DNA of 14,702 bases, taken from Methylomonas sp. GTDB lineage: Bacteria > Pseudomonadota > Gammaproteobacteria > Methylococcales > Methylomonadaceae. The DNA lies in the NCBI GenBank assembly GCA_026990815.1, contig JALXCS010000226.1, forward strand, positions 1-14,702, read 5' to 3'. The translations under genes were made by a program, and so were the position numbers. How positions within the stretch are numbered: the stretch's first letter is position 1; every line of letters starts with the position of its first letter. Under the pieces are notes generated by a model, which did no database searches, was not told the origin of the DNA, and saw only the letters and a program-made list of their open reading frames with translations. Shown piece by piece: positions 1-6,216 of the stretch.

Positions 1-80
1 ACCAATAACATTCCGAACATGCAACCAAGCAAAATCAGTAGCAGCGGATTCTGATCATTCAATAGTTCGAATTGTTGCAT
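1..80 (-). CDS. Start of a small membrane-protein gene, cut by the window edge
   Basis: Reading on the minus strand, an ATG at 80-78 opens a frame with no stop to the window edge, giving 27 residues. The peptide begins MQQFELLNDQNP and continues into a hydrophobic run of leucine, isoleucine, methionine and glycine, so an N-terminal membrane segment or uncleaved signal anchor is likely. The ATG lies 15 nt after the hemL stop codon and is preceded by a purine-rich GGTTGGG stretch that could act as a ribosome binding site, so it is probably co-transcribed with hemL. The family cannot be named from so little sequence. Its reality rests on position, start context and the open hydrophobic frame only. 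Confidence 0.45.
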   Translation of the reverse strand, partial: MQQFELLNDQNPLLLILLGCMFGMLL

Positions 81-95
81 TTTGCCCAACCGACC

Positions 96-1397
96 CTATT
101 TATTCATTTTTTTAAAAACCACTTCTGCTGCTCGTATGGTTTGCTGTAAATCCTGCTCTGTATGTGCTGCTGAAACGAAACCTGCTTCAAATGCAGAAGG
201 CGCCAAATACACACCTTGATTAAGCATGGCATGGAAGAATTTTTTGAATATATCCTGATCGCAATTCATGACTTGTTCAAATCGGCTGATTTTTTCGTCT
301 TTACTAAAGAATAAACCAAACATGCCGCCAACTTTATTGAATATCATTGGAATACTTTGCTGTTCTGCTGAAGATTTTATGCCACTAACAAGTTTATTGG
401 TTTTTTCTGTTAAGGTTTCAAAAAAACCTGGTTTGCTAATCAGCTCCAGTGTTTTTAATCCAGCCGCCATTGCAACAGGATTTCCTGACAAGGTTCCAGC
501 TTGGTAGACTGGCCCAACTGGCGCAAGATATTCCATTACTTCCCGGGCGCCACCAAATGCACCCACAGGCATCCCACCACCAATTACTTTTCCCAATGTA
601 GTCAAATCTGGCTTGATTTTATAAAGACCTTGAGCACCTTTTAAATCAACTCTAAAACCAGTCATTACTTCATCAAATATTAAAATGGATCCATTTTCAT
701 CACAAACCTGCCGCAAAGTTTCCAAAAATCCATTTTCCGGCGGAATACAATTCATATTCCCTGCAACTGGTTCAACAATGATACAGGCAACCCTTTCGCC
801 TATTTCCGAGAACACTTGTTTGACAGACTCGCTATCGTTATAGGTCAAGGTAATTGTTTCCGAAGCTAAAGCAGAAGGTACTCCTGGGGAACTTGGTACG
901 CCCATAGTTAAAGCACCAGAACCCGCTTTAACCAACAATGAATCAGAATGCCCATGATAACAACCTTCAAACTTTACAATCTTATCTCTCCCGGTATATC
1001 CCCTAGCCAACCTAATTGCGCTCATGGTCGCTTCTGTGCCGGAGCTAACCATTCTGACTTGCTCAATTGACGGCATTAATTCACATATTTTGGCCGCCAT
1101 TTGAGTTTCAATTTCTGTTGGAGCACCAAAACTAAGTCCTTTCTCGGATGTTTTTTTTACCACCTCAATAACTTCTGGATGCGCGTGCCCTAATATCATT
1201 GGCCCCCATGATCCAACATAATCAATGTATTTCTTTCCTTGGCTATCGTAAATAAATGCGCCTGCGGCAGAATTGATAAACAAAGGGGTTCCTCCTACTC
1301 CCTTAAAAGCACGAACTGGTGAATTCACACCACCTGGAATTAATTTTTGGGCCTGAGTAAATAATTGATTTGCTTCTGTCATCTTTATAAACGCCAT
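96..1397 (-). CDS. hemL: Glutamate-1-semialdehyde 2,1-aminomutase
   Basis: PLP-dependent enzyme of the cytosolic C5 heme pathway; it converts glutamate-1-semialdehyde, made by HemA, to 5-aminolevulinate. The 433 residues match the family length. Visible landmarks are the N-terminal LIPGGVNSPVRAF (19-31), the phosphate-binding SSGTEA (118-123), FDEVMTGFR (241-249) with the PLP-ring aspartate, and TTLGKVIGGGMPVGAFGG (266-283), where Lys270 is the expected Schiff-base lysine. The ATG at 1397 is the longest start, but family members usually begin as MT-x-A near residue 6, so the ATG at 1382 (428 residues) is equally possible; neither has a good Shine-Dalgarno sequence. The stop is TAG at 98-96. 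A partial membrane-protein gene follows 15 nt later. Identity is very secure; the start is not. Confidence 0.96.
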   Translation of the reverse strand: MAFIKMTEANQLFTQAQKLIPGGVNSPVRAFKGVGGTPLFINSAAGAFIYDSQGKKYIDYVGSWGPMILGHAHPEVIEVVKKTSEKGLSFGAPTEIETQMAAKICELMPSIEQVRMVSSGTEATMSAIRLARGYTGRDKIVKFEGCYHGHSDSLLVKAGSGALTMGVPSSPGVPSALASETITLTYNDSESVKQVFSEIGERVACIIVEPVAGNMNCIPPENGFLETLRQVCDENGSILIFDEVMTGFRVDLKGAQGLYKIKPDLTTLGKVIGGGMPVGAFGGAREVMEYLAPVGPVYQAGTLSGNPVAMAAGLKTLELISKPGFFETLTEKTNKLVSGIKSSAEQQSIPMIFNKVGGMFGLFFSKDEKISRFEQVMNCDQDIFKKFFHAMLNQGVYLAPSAFEAGFVSAAHTEQDLQQTIRAAEVVFKKMNK

Positions 1398-1469
1398 AAT
1401 TTTTAAAAATTGAAGATAATATTACTACGAGCGCAACAATTTAGTTTACTGAACCATTAATAAACTGCT

Positions 1470-1499
1470 TTGTACAGATGCGCCCGAATTTAATAGAAT
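1470..1499 (+). promoter_or_regulatory. Candidate sigma-70 promoter for the lipoprotein gene
   Basis: TTGTAC (1470-1475) and TAGAAT (1494-1499) are separated by 18 bp, with the lipoprotein ATG 52 bp further on at 1552. A weak CAGG (1540-1543), 8 nt before the ATG, could be the ribosome binding site. The 154-bp gap also has to hold the divergent hemL promoter, for which I found no convincing element pair. Confidence 0.35.
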
Positions 1500-1551
1500 A
1501 CTATACAGTCTCAATCGCAATCTATTTATTAAAAAATATCAGGCCAAATTT

Positions 1552-1995
1552 ATGACAACTTTTCTACGCAATTTATACTCCTTACCCCTTGTTTTTATTA
1601 TTCTTGCTTCACTTGTAGTATCCGCTTGCTCTTCTGATGAAGACAGTTCCTCCCAGCCAATAAAAACTTCATCAACACCCAGTTTCGATCATACTCATGG
1701 TGATGATGTTACCGATCTGGAAAAGCATAAATTTGAACATAAATTTGCTAATCAATGTGTAGCTCGGGAGATTAAAAATTCTGTCAATAAAGCTTATGAC
1801 AAACAACGTCTTGATAAGACTTGCCTGTGTATTGCCTCATACATGATGAAGGATTTAACCGCTGTCGAAGCTGAGAAATTTTTGGAAGAAAATAAAAACA
1901 CCCGATCATTGCAAATACGTTTTGACAATGCAGCTTATCATTGCCTGCAACAAAATAAACAACCAAAAGCACCGATCATTTTCAAGACACGTTAA
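1552..1995 (+). CDS. Small predicted outer-membrane lipoprotein of unknown family
   Basis: A 147-residue secreted protein. Residues 1-25 form a lipoprotein signal peptide: Arg6, a hydrophobic core (about 9-22), then the lipobox VSAC with Cys26 as the modified residue. Ser27 and Ser28 follow, with no aspartate at +2, which by the E. coli rule favours outer-membrane sorting. A low-complexity linker rich in Ser, Thr, Asp and His spans about 27-60. The folded part (about 60-135) has four cysteines, Cys69, Cys91, Cys93 and Cys131, the middle two as CLC, which could make two disulfides in the periplasm. I do not recognise the family. The gene stands alone: it diverges from hemL and ends at a strong hairpin. 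Reality is supported by the clean signal peptide, promoter-like upstream region and terminator. Confidence 0.8.
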   Translation: MTTFLRNLYSLPLVFIILASLVVSACSSDEDSSSQPIKTSSTPSFDHTHGDDVTDLEKHKFEHKFANQCVAREIKNSVNKAYDKQRLDKTCLCIASYMMKDLTAVEAEKFLEENKNTRSLQIRFDNAAYHCLQQNKQPKAPIIFKTR

Positions 1996-2010
1996 AAGTT
2001 TTATTCCTTC

Positions 2011-2062
2011 TGCTACCACACCTGAATTTAAATTTTTCAGGAGTGGTAGCATCCGGTTTTTT
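2011..2062 (+). terminator. Hairpin terminator between convergent genes
   Basis: TGCTACCAC-A-CCTGAA (2011-2026) pairs with TTCAGG-A-GTGGTAGCA (2036-2051) around a 9-nt AT loop, a 16-bp stem with a single A-A mismatch. A run of six T (2057-2062) follows five bases after the stem on the plus strand. It ends transcription of the lipoprotein gene. The small gene at 2061-2213 converges on it, so it may work both ways, although the minus-strand side lacks a long U tract. Confidence 0.8.
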
Positions 2063-2213
2063 ACCAGCTCAATCCAAGTAACAAAAAAACACTAACAATT
2101 GCCAAAGTAACAATATTTTGAAGCAATTCATTCAAATGGTCTAAATGCTCATGACGCATTAAATCTTTAATCCGATCATGTACCTGGTCTTGCATATGGA
2201 TACGATTCATCAT
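2061..2213 (-). CDS. 50-residue protein with C-terminal membrane segment, downstream of lexA
   Basis: Minus-strand frame of 50 codons starting ATG-ATG at 2213 and ending TAA at 2063-2061. A textbook Shine-Dalgarno, GAGGAGG at 2227-2221, stands 7 nt before the first ATG, much better than most starts in this window. The protein begins MMNRIHMQDQVHDRIKDLM. Residues 1-30 are polar, charged and histidine-rich with amphipathic helical character. Residues about 33-48 are hydrophobic (I, V, L, A, F), ending GLSW at the C-terminus. That is the build of a tail-anchored or single-span inner-membrane mini-protein. It lies 129 nt downstream of lexA on the same strand with no obvious terminator between, and is followed at once by the hairpin at 2011-2051. 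I do not recognise a family. A role as an SOS-linked membrane effector is only a hypothesis. Confidence 0.7.
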   Translation of the reverse strand: MMNRIHMQDQVHDRIKDLMRHEHLDHLNELLQNIVTLAIVSVFLLLGLSW

Positions 2214-2342
2214 GATTTTTCCTCCTCTAGGTTTTACCTGCTTATGTTTCTTGATGGGAGCCTTAAAACCGCCATGAGAAGTCTGAGTGCAAGGTGGACA
2301 AAACGTAGCAATTGGACTTCAAAATTGGTTATTCAAGGTTCT
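2214..2342. other. Spacer between lexA and the small membrane-protein gene
   Basis: 129 bp with no convincing terminator after lexA and no good -35/-10 pair on the minus strand. Apart from the AGGAGG site at its left end I see no conserved element. This suggests read-through from lexA, but an unrecognised promoter cannot be excluded. A 13-codon minus-strand frame starting at 2276 and ending before the Shine-Dalgarno could be a leader peptide but has no support of its own. Confidence 0.4.
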
Positions 2343-2978
2343 CTAATGTAAATAACTCCTCATTTGACCTACCAACACCCCTTGAATTTCTACCTGATTC
2401 GGTTTGTAACGCATGGGCTTCATATTGTTATTGGCAGGAATCAAAACTGTTTCATGGGGATATTGTTCAATTCGTTTCAATGTTGCCTCTGATTTTTCAA
2501 TCAATGCCACTACAATTTCACCATTTCTGGCAATACACCGCTGTTCGATAACTACCCAGTCGCCATCAAAAATTCCTTCTTCAATCATCGAATCACCCTT
2601 TACCTGGAGAATGTAGCAAGGATTATCTGTTTTGAGTTGCTCAGGGACTTTCATGTATTGAATATCTTCGACCGCTTCAATTGGTTTTCCAGCCGCTATT
2701 GCTCCAACATAAGGCAAGCTATCAGCATCATTCTCTGATTTTATTTCCTGACTGGCTTGTTCAGTTAATCGAATACCGCGTTGCTTGCGATTGAGAGGCT
2801 TAATTAGTCCTGCGTTAATCAGACCTTGAATATGTTTGTGCAACGAACCACGAGACTTTAGATTCAAGGCCAAACAAATTTCATCCAGAGTAGGTGGATG
2901 AATAAAATTATCCTGTTGTTCAAGCAAAAAATTGTAGATCTCCTGTTGTTTTCGGGTAAGGGATAAATTTTTCTTCAT
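2343..2978 (-). CDS. lexA: LexA SOS repressor, autocleaving serine peptidase (S24)
   Basis: Transcriptional repressor of the DNA-damage response, cleaved when RecA filaments form. The 211 residues split into an N-terminal winged helix (1-72), with PPTLDEICLALNLKSRGSLHKHIQGLINAGLI as positions 28-59 and KQRGIRLTE closing the wing, and a C-terminal S24 domain (about 88-211). The scissile pair is Ala96-Gly97, in the GAIAAGKPIE segment. The nucleophile is Ser130 in KGDSMIEEGIFDGDW, and the general base is Lys168 in ATLKRIEQ; both are present, so autocleavage should work. The recognition-helix segment SRGSLHKHIQ differs from the E. coli FRSPNAAEEHL type, which fits the different operator seen upstream. 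The ATG at 2978 follows a weak AGAGA. The next gene on the strand is the small membrane protein at 2061-2213. Stop is TAG. Confidence 0.96.
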   Translation of the reverse strand: MKKNLSLTRKQQEIYNFLLEQQDNFIHPPTLDEICLALNLKSRGSLHKHIQGLINAGLIKPLNRKQRGIRLTEQASQEIKSENDADSLPYVGAIAAGKPIEAVEDIQYMKVPEQLKTDNPCYILQVKGDSMIEEGIFDGDWVVIEQRCIARNGEIVVALIEKSEATLKRIEQYPHETVLIPANNNMKPMRYKPNQVEIQGVLVGQMRSYLH

Positions 2979-2981
2979 AAT

Positions 2982-2996
2982 ATTCTCTATTGGTTT
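2982..2996 (+). promoter_or_regulatory. Degenerate second LexA-box-like half-operator
   Basis: ATTCTCTATTGGTTT agrees at 12 of 15 positions with the box at 3014-3028 read on its own strand, but runs in the opposite direction; the two centres are 32 bp apart. It sits between the lexA -10 and its start codon, where a bound repressor would block transcription. It could be a low-affinity second site or part of an inverted pair. Only the resemblance is seen. Confidence 0.4.
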
Positions 2997-3001
2997 TGCA
3001 T

Positions 3002-3030
3002 ATATTACAAAAAGAACAAATAGAGAACAA
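3002..3030 (-). promoter_or_regulatory. lexA promoter
   Basis: On the minus strand, TTGTTC (3030-3025) and TAATAT (3007-3002) are separated by exactly 17 bp, a good sigma-70 layout. The -10 lies 23 bp before the lexA ATG, giving a very short leader. The candidate LexA box covers the second half of the -35 and the spacer, as expected for autorepression. Confidence 0.65.
3014..3028 (-). promoter_or_regulatory. Candidate LexA (SOS) box of GTTC-N7-GTTC type
   Basis: The minus strand reads GTTC-TCTATTT-GTTC, a perfect direct repeat with 7-bp spacing. This is the operator form established for alphaproteobacterial LexA (GTTCN7GTTC); the E. coli palindrome CTGTN8ACAG is absent here. The site overlaps the -35 and spacer of the lexA promoter and lies 10 bp upstream of the -35 of the divergent amidohydrolase gene. 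Confidence 0.6.
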
Positions 3031-3037
3031 GTATTTT

Positions 3038-3067
3038 TTGATATATTCTGTCTTTTTATTAGATAAT
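3038..3067 (+). promoter_or_regulatory. Promoter of the M20 amidohydrolase gene
   Basis: TTGATA (3038-3043) and GATAAT (3062-3067) are 18 bp apart, with the ATG 32 bp beyond the -10. The -10 runs into GATAATGAT (3062-3070), which equals the first nine bases of the E. coli Fur-box consensus; the rest of that 19-bp consensus matches poorly (about 13 of 19 in all), so iron control is only a possibility. Confidence 0.55.
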
Positions 3068-3098
3068 GATTCTAATTTATTGAAATAATAACTTTTTT

Positions 3099-4271
3099 AT
3101 GTCTATCATTAATGAACTTACGACTTTGTTTCAGCCAATGAGACAATGGCGCCAACATTTACATCAATTTCCGGAAACCGCATTTGAAGAGACTATTACC
3201 TCTGAGTTTATTGCACAACAGCTCCAATCTTTTGGGTTAAATATTCACCGAGGGTTAGCTAAAACCGGAATTGTCGCTTCCTTAACAAAAGGAAATAGCT
3301 GCAAGAAAATTGCTCTGCGAGCCGACATGGATGCGTTATTCATTCAAGAACAAAATAATTTGTCTTATCGTTCCCGGCATCAGGGCAGAATGCATGCGTG
3401 CGGCCATGACGGGCATTCTGCCATGTTACTGGGTGCTGCAAATTACCTTTCTAACAAGGCAGACTTTAACGGCACAGTCTATTTTATTTTTCAGCCAGCC
3501 GAAGAAGGTAGGGCAGGGGCTAAACAGATGATTGAGGAAGGGTTATTCCATCAATTTCCGGTCGATTCTATTTTCGGACTGCATAATTTTCCGGATATTC
3601 CACTGGGGCACTTTGCCATTAAATCCGGCCCTATAATGGCCGCTTTTGACTGTTTTGAAATTCAAATAACCGGTCAAGCCTGTCATGCCGCGATGCCTCA
3701 TTCTGGACATGATCCGATTCTTGCGGCCAGTCATTTGATACCAGCACTACAATCCATTATTAGTCGCAATATTAACCCTGATGATTCTGCAGTAGTCAGT
3801 ATCACCCAAATTCATGCCGGCGATACCTGGAACGCCATTCCTGAAAATGTTACTTTAAGAGGCACTTATCGTTGCTTTCAAGCTCATGTACAACAATTAC
3901 TCAAACTGCGTATTGAACAATTAAGTCATTCAATCTGTGCCGGTTTTGACTGCCTGGCGAAACTGGTATTTAATCCTGAAAACACTGGTTATCCTGTTAC
4001 TTTCAATCATGCCCCGGAAACTGCAATAGCTATTAAGGCGGCATCGGCAGTTGTTGGGGCGGAGAAAGTAGAGTTAAATCCTGTTTCTTCAATGGGTTCG
4101 GAGGATTTTGCTTTTATGCTACAGGAAAAACCCGGATGTTATGTTTGGATAGGCAATGGGCCTTCAAAGGGAAGTTGCTTATTGCATAACCCCCATTATG
4201 ATTTTAATGATGAGATTCTTGTAACTGGGGCTGCTTATTGGGTCAGTCTGGTGCAAACCATATTGCGATAA
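3099..4271 (+). CDS. M20D-family metal-dependent amidohydrolase (N-acyl amino acid hydrolase type)
   Basis: Hydrolyses an amide bond in an N-acylated amino acid or related compound; members include hippurate hydrolase, IAA-amino acid hydrolases and N-acetyldiaminopimelate deacetylase, and the substrate here cannot be read from sequence. The 390 residues match the family. Motifs in order: ALRADMDAL (72-80); MHACGHDGHSAMLLGAA (98-114), with metal ligands Cys101 and His103; QPAEEGRAGA (132-141), with Glu135 and Glu136; GLHNFPDIPLG (160-170), with His162; the dimerisation-domain start GQACHAAMPHSGHDPI (192-207); and the final ligand His363 in SCLLHNPHYDFND. No signal peptide, so cytosolic. The ATG at 3099 has no clear Shine-Dalgarno. 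It diverges from lexA and its stop lies 2 bp from the stop of the convergent peptidase gene. Confidence 0.9.
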   Translation: MSIINELTTLFQPMRQWRQHLHQFPETAFEETITSEFIAQQLQSFGLNIHRGLAKTGIVASLTKGNSCKKIALRADMDALFIQEQNNLSYRSRHQGRMHACGHDGHSAMLLGAANYLSNKADFNGTVYFIFQPAEEGRAGAKQMIEEGLFHQFPVDSIFGLHNFPDIPLGHFAIKSGPIMAAFDCFEIQITGQACHAAMPHSGHDPILAASHLIPALQSIISRNINPDDSAVVSITQIHAGDTWNAIPENVTLRGTYRCFQAHVQQLLKLRIEQLSHSICAGFDCLAKLVFNPENTGYPVTFNHAPETAIAIKAASAVVGAEKVELNPVSSMGSEDFAFMLQEKPGCYVWIGNGPSKGSCLLHNPHYDFNDEILVTGAAYWVSLVQTILR

Positions 4272-4273
4272 AA

Positions 4274-5500
4274 TCAATAAAAACCCAATGGTTTTGCGAT
4301 GGCATCTTCCCACCAAGTCAAATGACGGGTAATTTGTTTGTTACAATGTTCATAGCCCTGATATTCAATTCCCTGAAAAATATCATCTCTCATCCAAGCA
4401 TAACCTAGAGGCGATACTGATTTCAGTTTTTCGGGTATCAATATATATTGGGCGAATAATTCGGCAAATTTTTCCTGCACTGTTCCGTTATAACGCCCTT
4501 CATTTACTTCATATAAATATTCAAAAGCTTCAAACCATTTTGATGGCCATAGAGCCAATTTGGAGGAATCAATATAATCCCGCATACGGGTGTCTGTAGA
4601 AATTTTCCGGTAACGATAAAAGAAATATAAATCCTGCTTGCCATCCCAGAAGAAAAAATTGTCAATCACATGTGCTAATTCATGAATAATCAGTGCGAGA
4701 CGAAAATCAACCAGATATTTCAGATCAATATCCCGATAAATTTCGCCATCCTTAGCCTTGTCAAAACTGTCAATAGTAAAAACAACTGAATTGCGACCAT
4801 TAAAAACCTGGGCGACGACTTGCCCCATAAATCCTGTACCTGGTAAAAGACTAAGCGGATGCGTGTCATCAAGCCAAACCCGAGTTTCTGAGTCTTCAGG
4901 AAATGCATCGATAATAAGTTTCTGCTTGCTTGGCGGTAAATCCTTAATAAATTCCCTGAGTTTACGAATCGGTTTTGCCTTAGTGATACTGGTACGCATA
5001 AAAACTGGAATTTTCCGGATAGCCTTTTCAAAAGAACGAATATGATCTTCTGTAAATCGTGGGAAATCGTAATCGTCATTATGTTTGATGATGGTTTTAG
5101 TATCGTAAAATAGCGCTAAAACCCTTAATGCGGCTTCTTTACTTTGCCAGTACTTCTCAAGAACACATAGACCAATAGATTCATTATCCTGACATGACTG
5201 GTTTGCTTCAATCAAAAAATTCTTGTGTTCCTGAGAAATATGATTGGTCAGCAGCTGAATAGCACGGCGGCGCAGGAAGGTGCTATTCTGCTCGTAATAA
5301 TCAATAATTGCTAGCAATTCAGAATTAGAAAAAAAATTTTCTGAACTGGTTGCACATAACAAATCAGAATTTTGGGAAAGCTTGAAGTATTTGTTTTGAA
5401 ATAATGGTGGCGCTTGTATTTCTACAGCTTGAACCACTGGGAAACTGAAAAAGAACAACAAAAGCAGTACATTTTTGTTAGCAAACATTGCCATAGCCAC
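4274..5500 (-). CDS. Exported HEXXH zinc metallopeptidase, function unknown
   Basis: A secreted protein of up to 408 residues. A hydrophobic signal peptide (about 10-25 in the long form, ending VVQA) suggests export, with a periplasmic location likely. HELAH (273-277) in LALIIHELAHVIDNFFFW is a canonical zinc-binding HEXXH, and EKFAELFAQYIL (343-354) supplies a glutamate (343 or 346) fitting a gluzincin third ligand. The pattern HEXXH...E-x-FAE-x-FA-x-Y resembles lethal-factor-like (ATLF) peptidases; that is a motif impression, not a search result. Residues about 50-215 are helical, with Cys50, Cys103 and Cys112, and resemble nothing I can name. Start choice: GTG at 5500, ATG at 5494 or ATG at 5488. 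AGGGTGG lies about 8 nt before the last, making the 404-residue form from 5488 attractive. An in-frame TAA at 5512-5510 rules out extension. It lies 71 nt downstream of ribA and is convergent with the amidohydrolase gene. Confidence 0.8.
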   Translation of the reverse strand: MAMAMFANKNVLLLLFFFSFPVVQAVEIQAPPLFQNKYFKLSQNSDLLCATSSENFFSNSELLAIIDYYEQNSTFLRRRAIQLLTNHISQEHKNFLIEANQSCQDNESIGLCVLEKYWQSKEAALRVLALFYDTKTIIKHNDDYDFPRFTEDHIRSFEKAIRKIPVFMRTSITKAKPIRKLREFIKDLPPSKQKLIIDAFPEDSETRVWLDDTHPLSLLPGTGFMGQVVAQVFNGRNSVVFTIDSFDKAKDGEIYRDIDLKYLVDFRLALIIHELAHVIDNFFFWDGKQDLYFFYRYRKISTDTRMRDYIDSSKLALWPSKWFEAFEYLYEVNEGRYNGTVQEKFAELFAQYILIPEKLKSVSPLGYAWMRDDIFQGIEYQGYEHCNKQITRHLTWWEDAIAKPLGFY

Positions 5501-5571
5501 CCTAAAATATTATTACACCTTTTATTGTCCTCCTGACGCACCCAACTTTTGAAAATTATTTAAGAAAAGCT

Positions 5572-6189
5572 TTAGTCTTTCTCATCATCTTTGGGAACAG
5601 ACAACAAATGGCTCATTTTTTTTACTTTTGTCTTTAAATATTCAAGATTATCATGATGAAAATCTGTTTCGATCGGTATCCGTTTTTCGATAGTGATGCC
5701 GAGCTTTTTCAACTCATCAATCTTTTTCGGATTATTGGTGATTAAATCAACAGACTGAATTTCCAGATTATTAATAATCAAAGCCGCAATTGAATATTCG
5801 CGTTCGTCGGCCAAATGCCCCAAATGGATATTGGCGTCAACCGTATCCAGCCCTTGATCTTGAAGATTATATGCCTGCAATTTTTTCAACAGGCCAATCC
5901 CCCGACCTTCCTGTCGTAAATAAATCAGCACTCCCTGACCTTTTTTGCTGATCAACTGCAAAGCCATATCCAGTTGTTCGCCACAATCGCAACGCCTGGA
6001 ACCTAAAACATCGCCAGTAAAACATTCTGAATGAATACGCACGGGAACATTCTTTTTGGTCTTTACCTCTCCATAAACAAAGGCAATATGTTCTTTCTCA
6101 TCAACATTATTGGTGAAATAATGTAACGTAAATTCTCCATATTGGGTCGGAATTCTAGTTTGGACTAGATTTTTTAGTTGTGGCTCCAC
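5572..6189 (-). CDS. ribA: GTP cyclohydrolase II
   Basis: First enzyme of riboflavin synthesis: GTP to 2,5-diamino-6-ribosylamino-4-pyrimidinone 5'-phosphate, formate and pyrophosphate. The 205 residues form a stand-alone RibA, not the RibBA fusion. RIHSECFTGDVLGSRRCDCGEQLDMAL (51-77) holds the zinc cysteines Cys56, Cys67 and Cys69. YLRQEGRGIGL (90-100) is the GTP and pyrophosphate loop. HLADEREYSIAALIINNL (125-142) has Asp128 and Arg130, equivalent to the catalytic pair in E. coli, and LITNNPKKI (149-157) is the C-terminal nucleotide motif. The start is GTG at 6189; the only upstream in-frame ATG is followed by a stop, and the GAAGAAA before the GTG is a modest ribosome binding site. It sits between mtdB (129 bp upstream) and the exported peptidase. 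Confidence 0.95.
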   Translation of the reverse strand: MEPQLKNLVQTRIPTQYGEFTLHYFTNNVDEKEHIAFVYGEVKTKKNVPVRIHSECFTGDVLGSRRCDCGEQLDMALQLISKKGQGVLIYLRQEGRGIGLLKKLQAYNLQDQGLDTVDANIHLGHLADEREYSIAALIINNLEIQSVDLITNNPKKIDELKKLGITIEKRIPIETDFHHDNLEYLKTKVKKMSHLLSVPKDDEKD

Positions 6190-6216
6190 AAATTATTTCT
6201 TCAATAAAACATATGA

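Noticed and set aside
268..507. 79-codon plus-strand frame opposite hemL
   Set aside because: It lies wholly inside the strongly supported hemL on the other strand and shows no recognisable domain or start signal. The same holds for frames opposite lexA, mtdB, the permease, cysQ and nudE.
1491..1515. CTGT-containing stretch in the hemL/lipoprotein gap as an E. coli-type LexA box
   Set aside because: The minus strand has CTGTATAG but no ACAG at the required 8-bp spacing.
2327..2341. GGTT-N7-GTTC at the end of lexA as another SOS box for the small gene
   Set aside because: The first half matches GTTC at only two of four bases, and it overlaps the lexA stop; too weak to call.
4280..4295. AAAACC-CAAT-GGTTTT hairpin at the end of the exported peptidase gene as a terminator
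   Set aside because: A 6-bp A/T-heavy stem inside coding sequence without a following U tract on either strand is not convincing.
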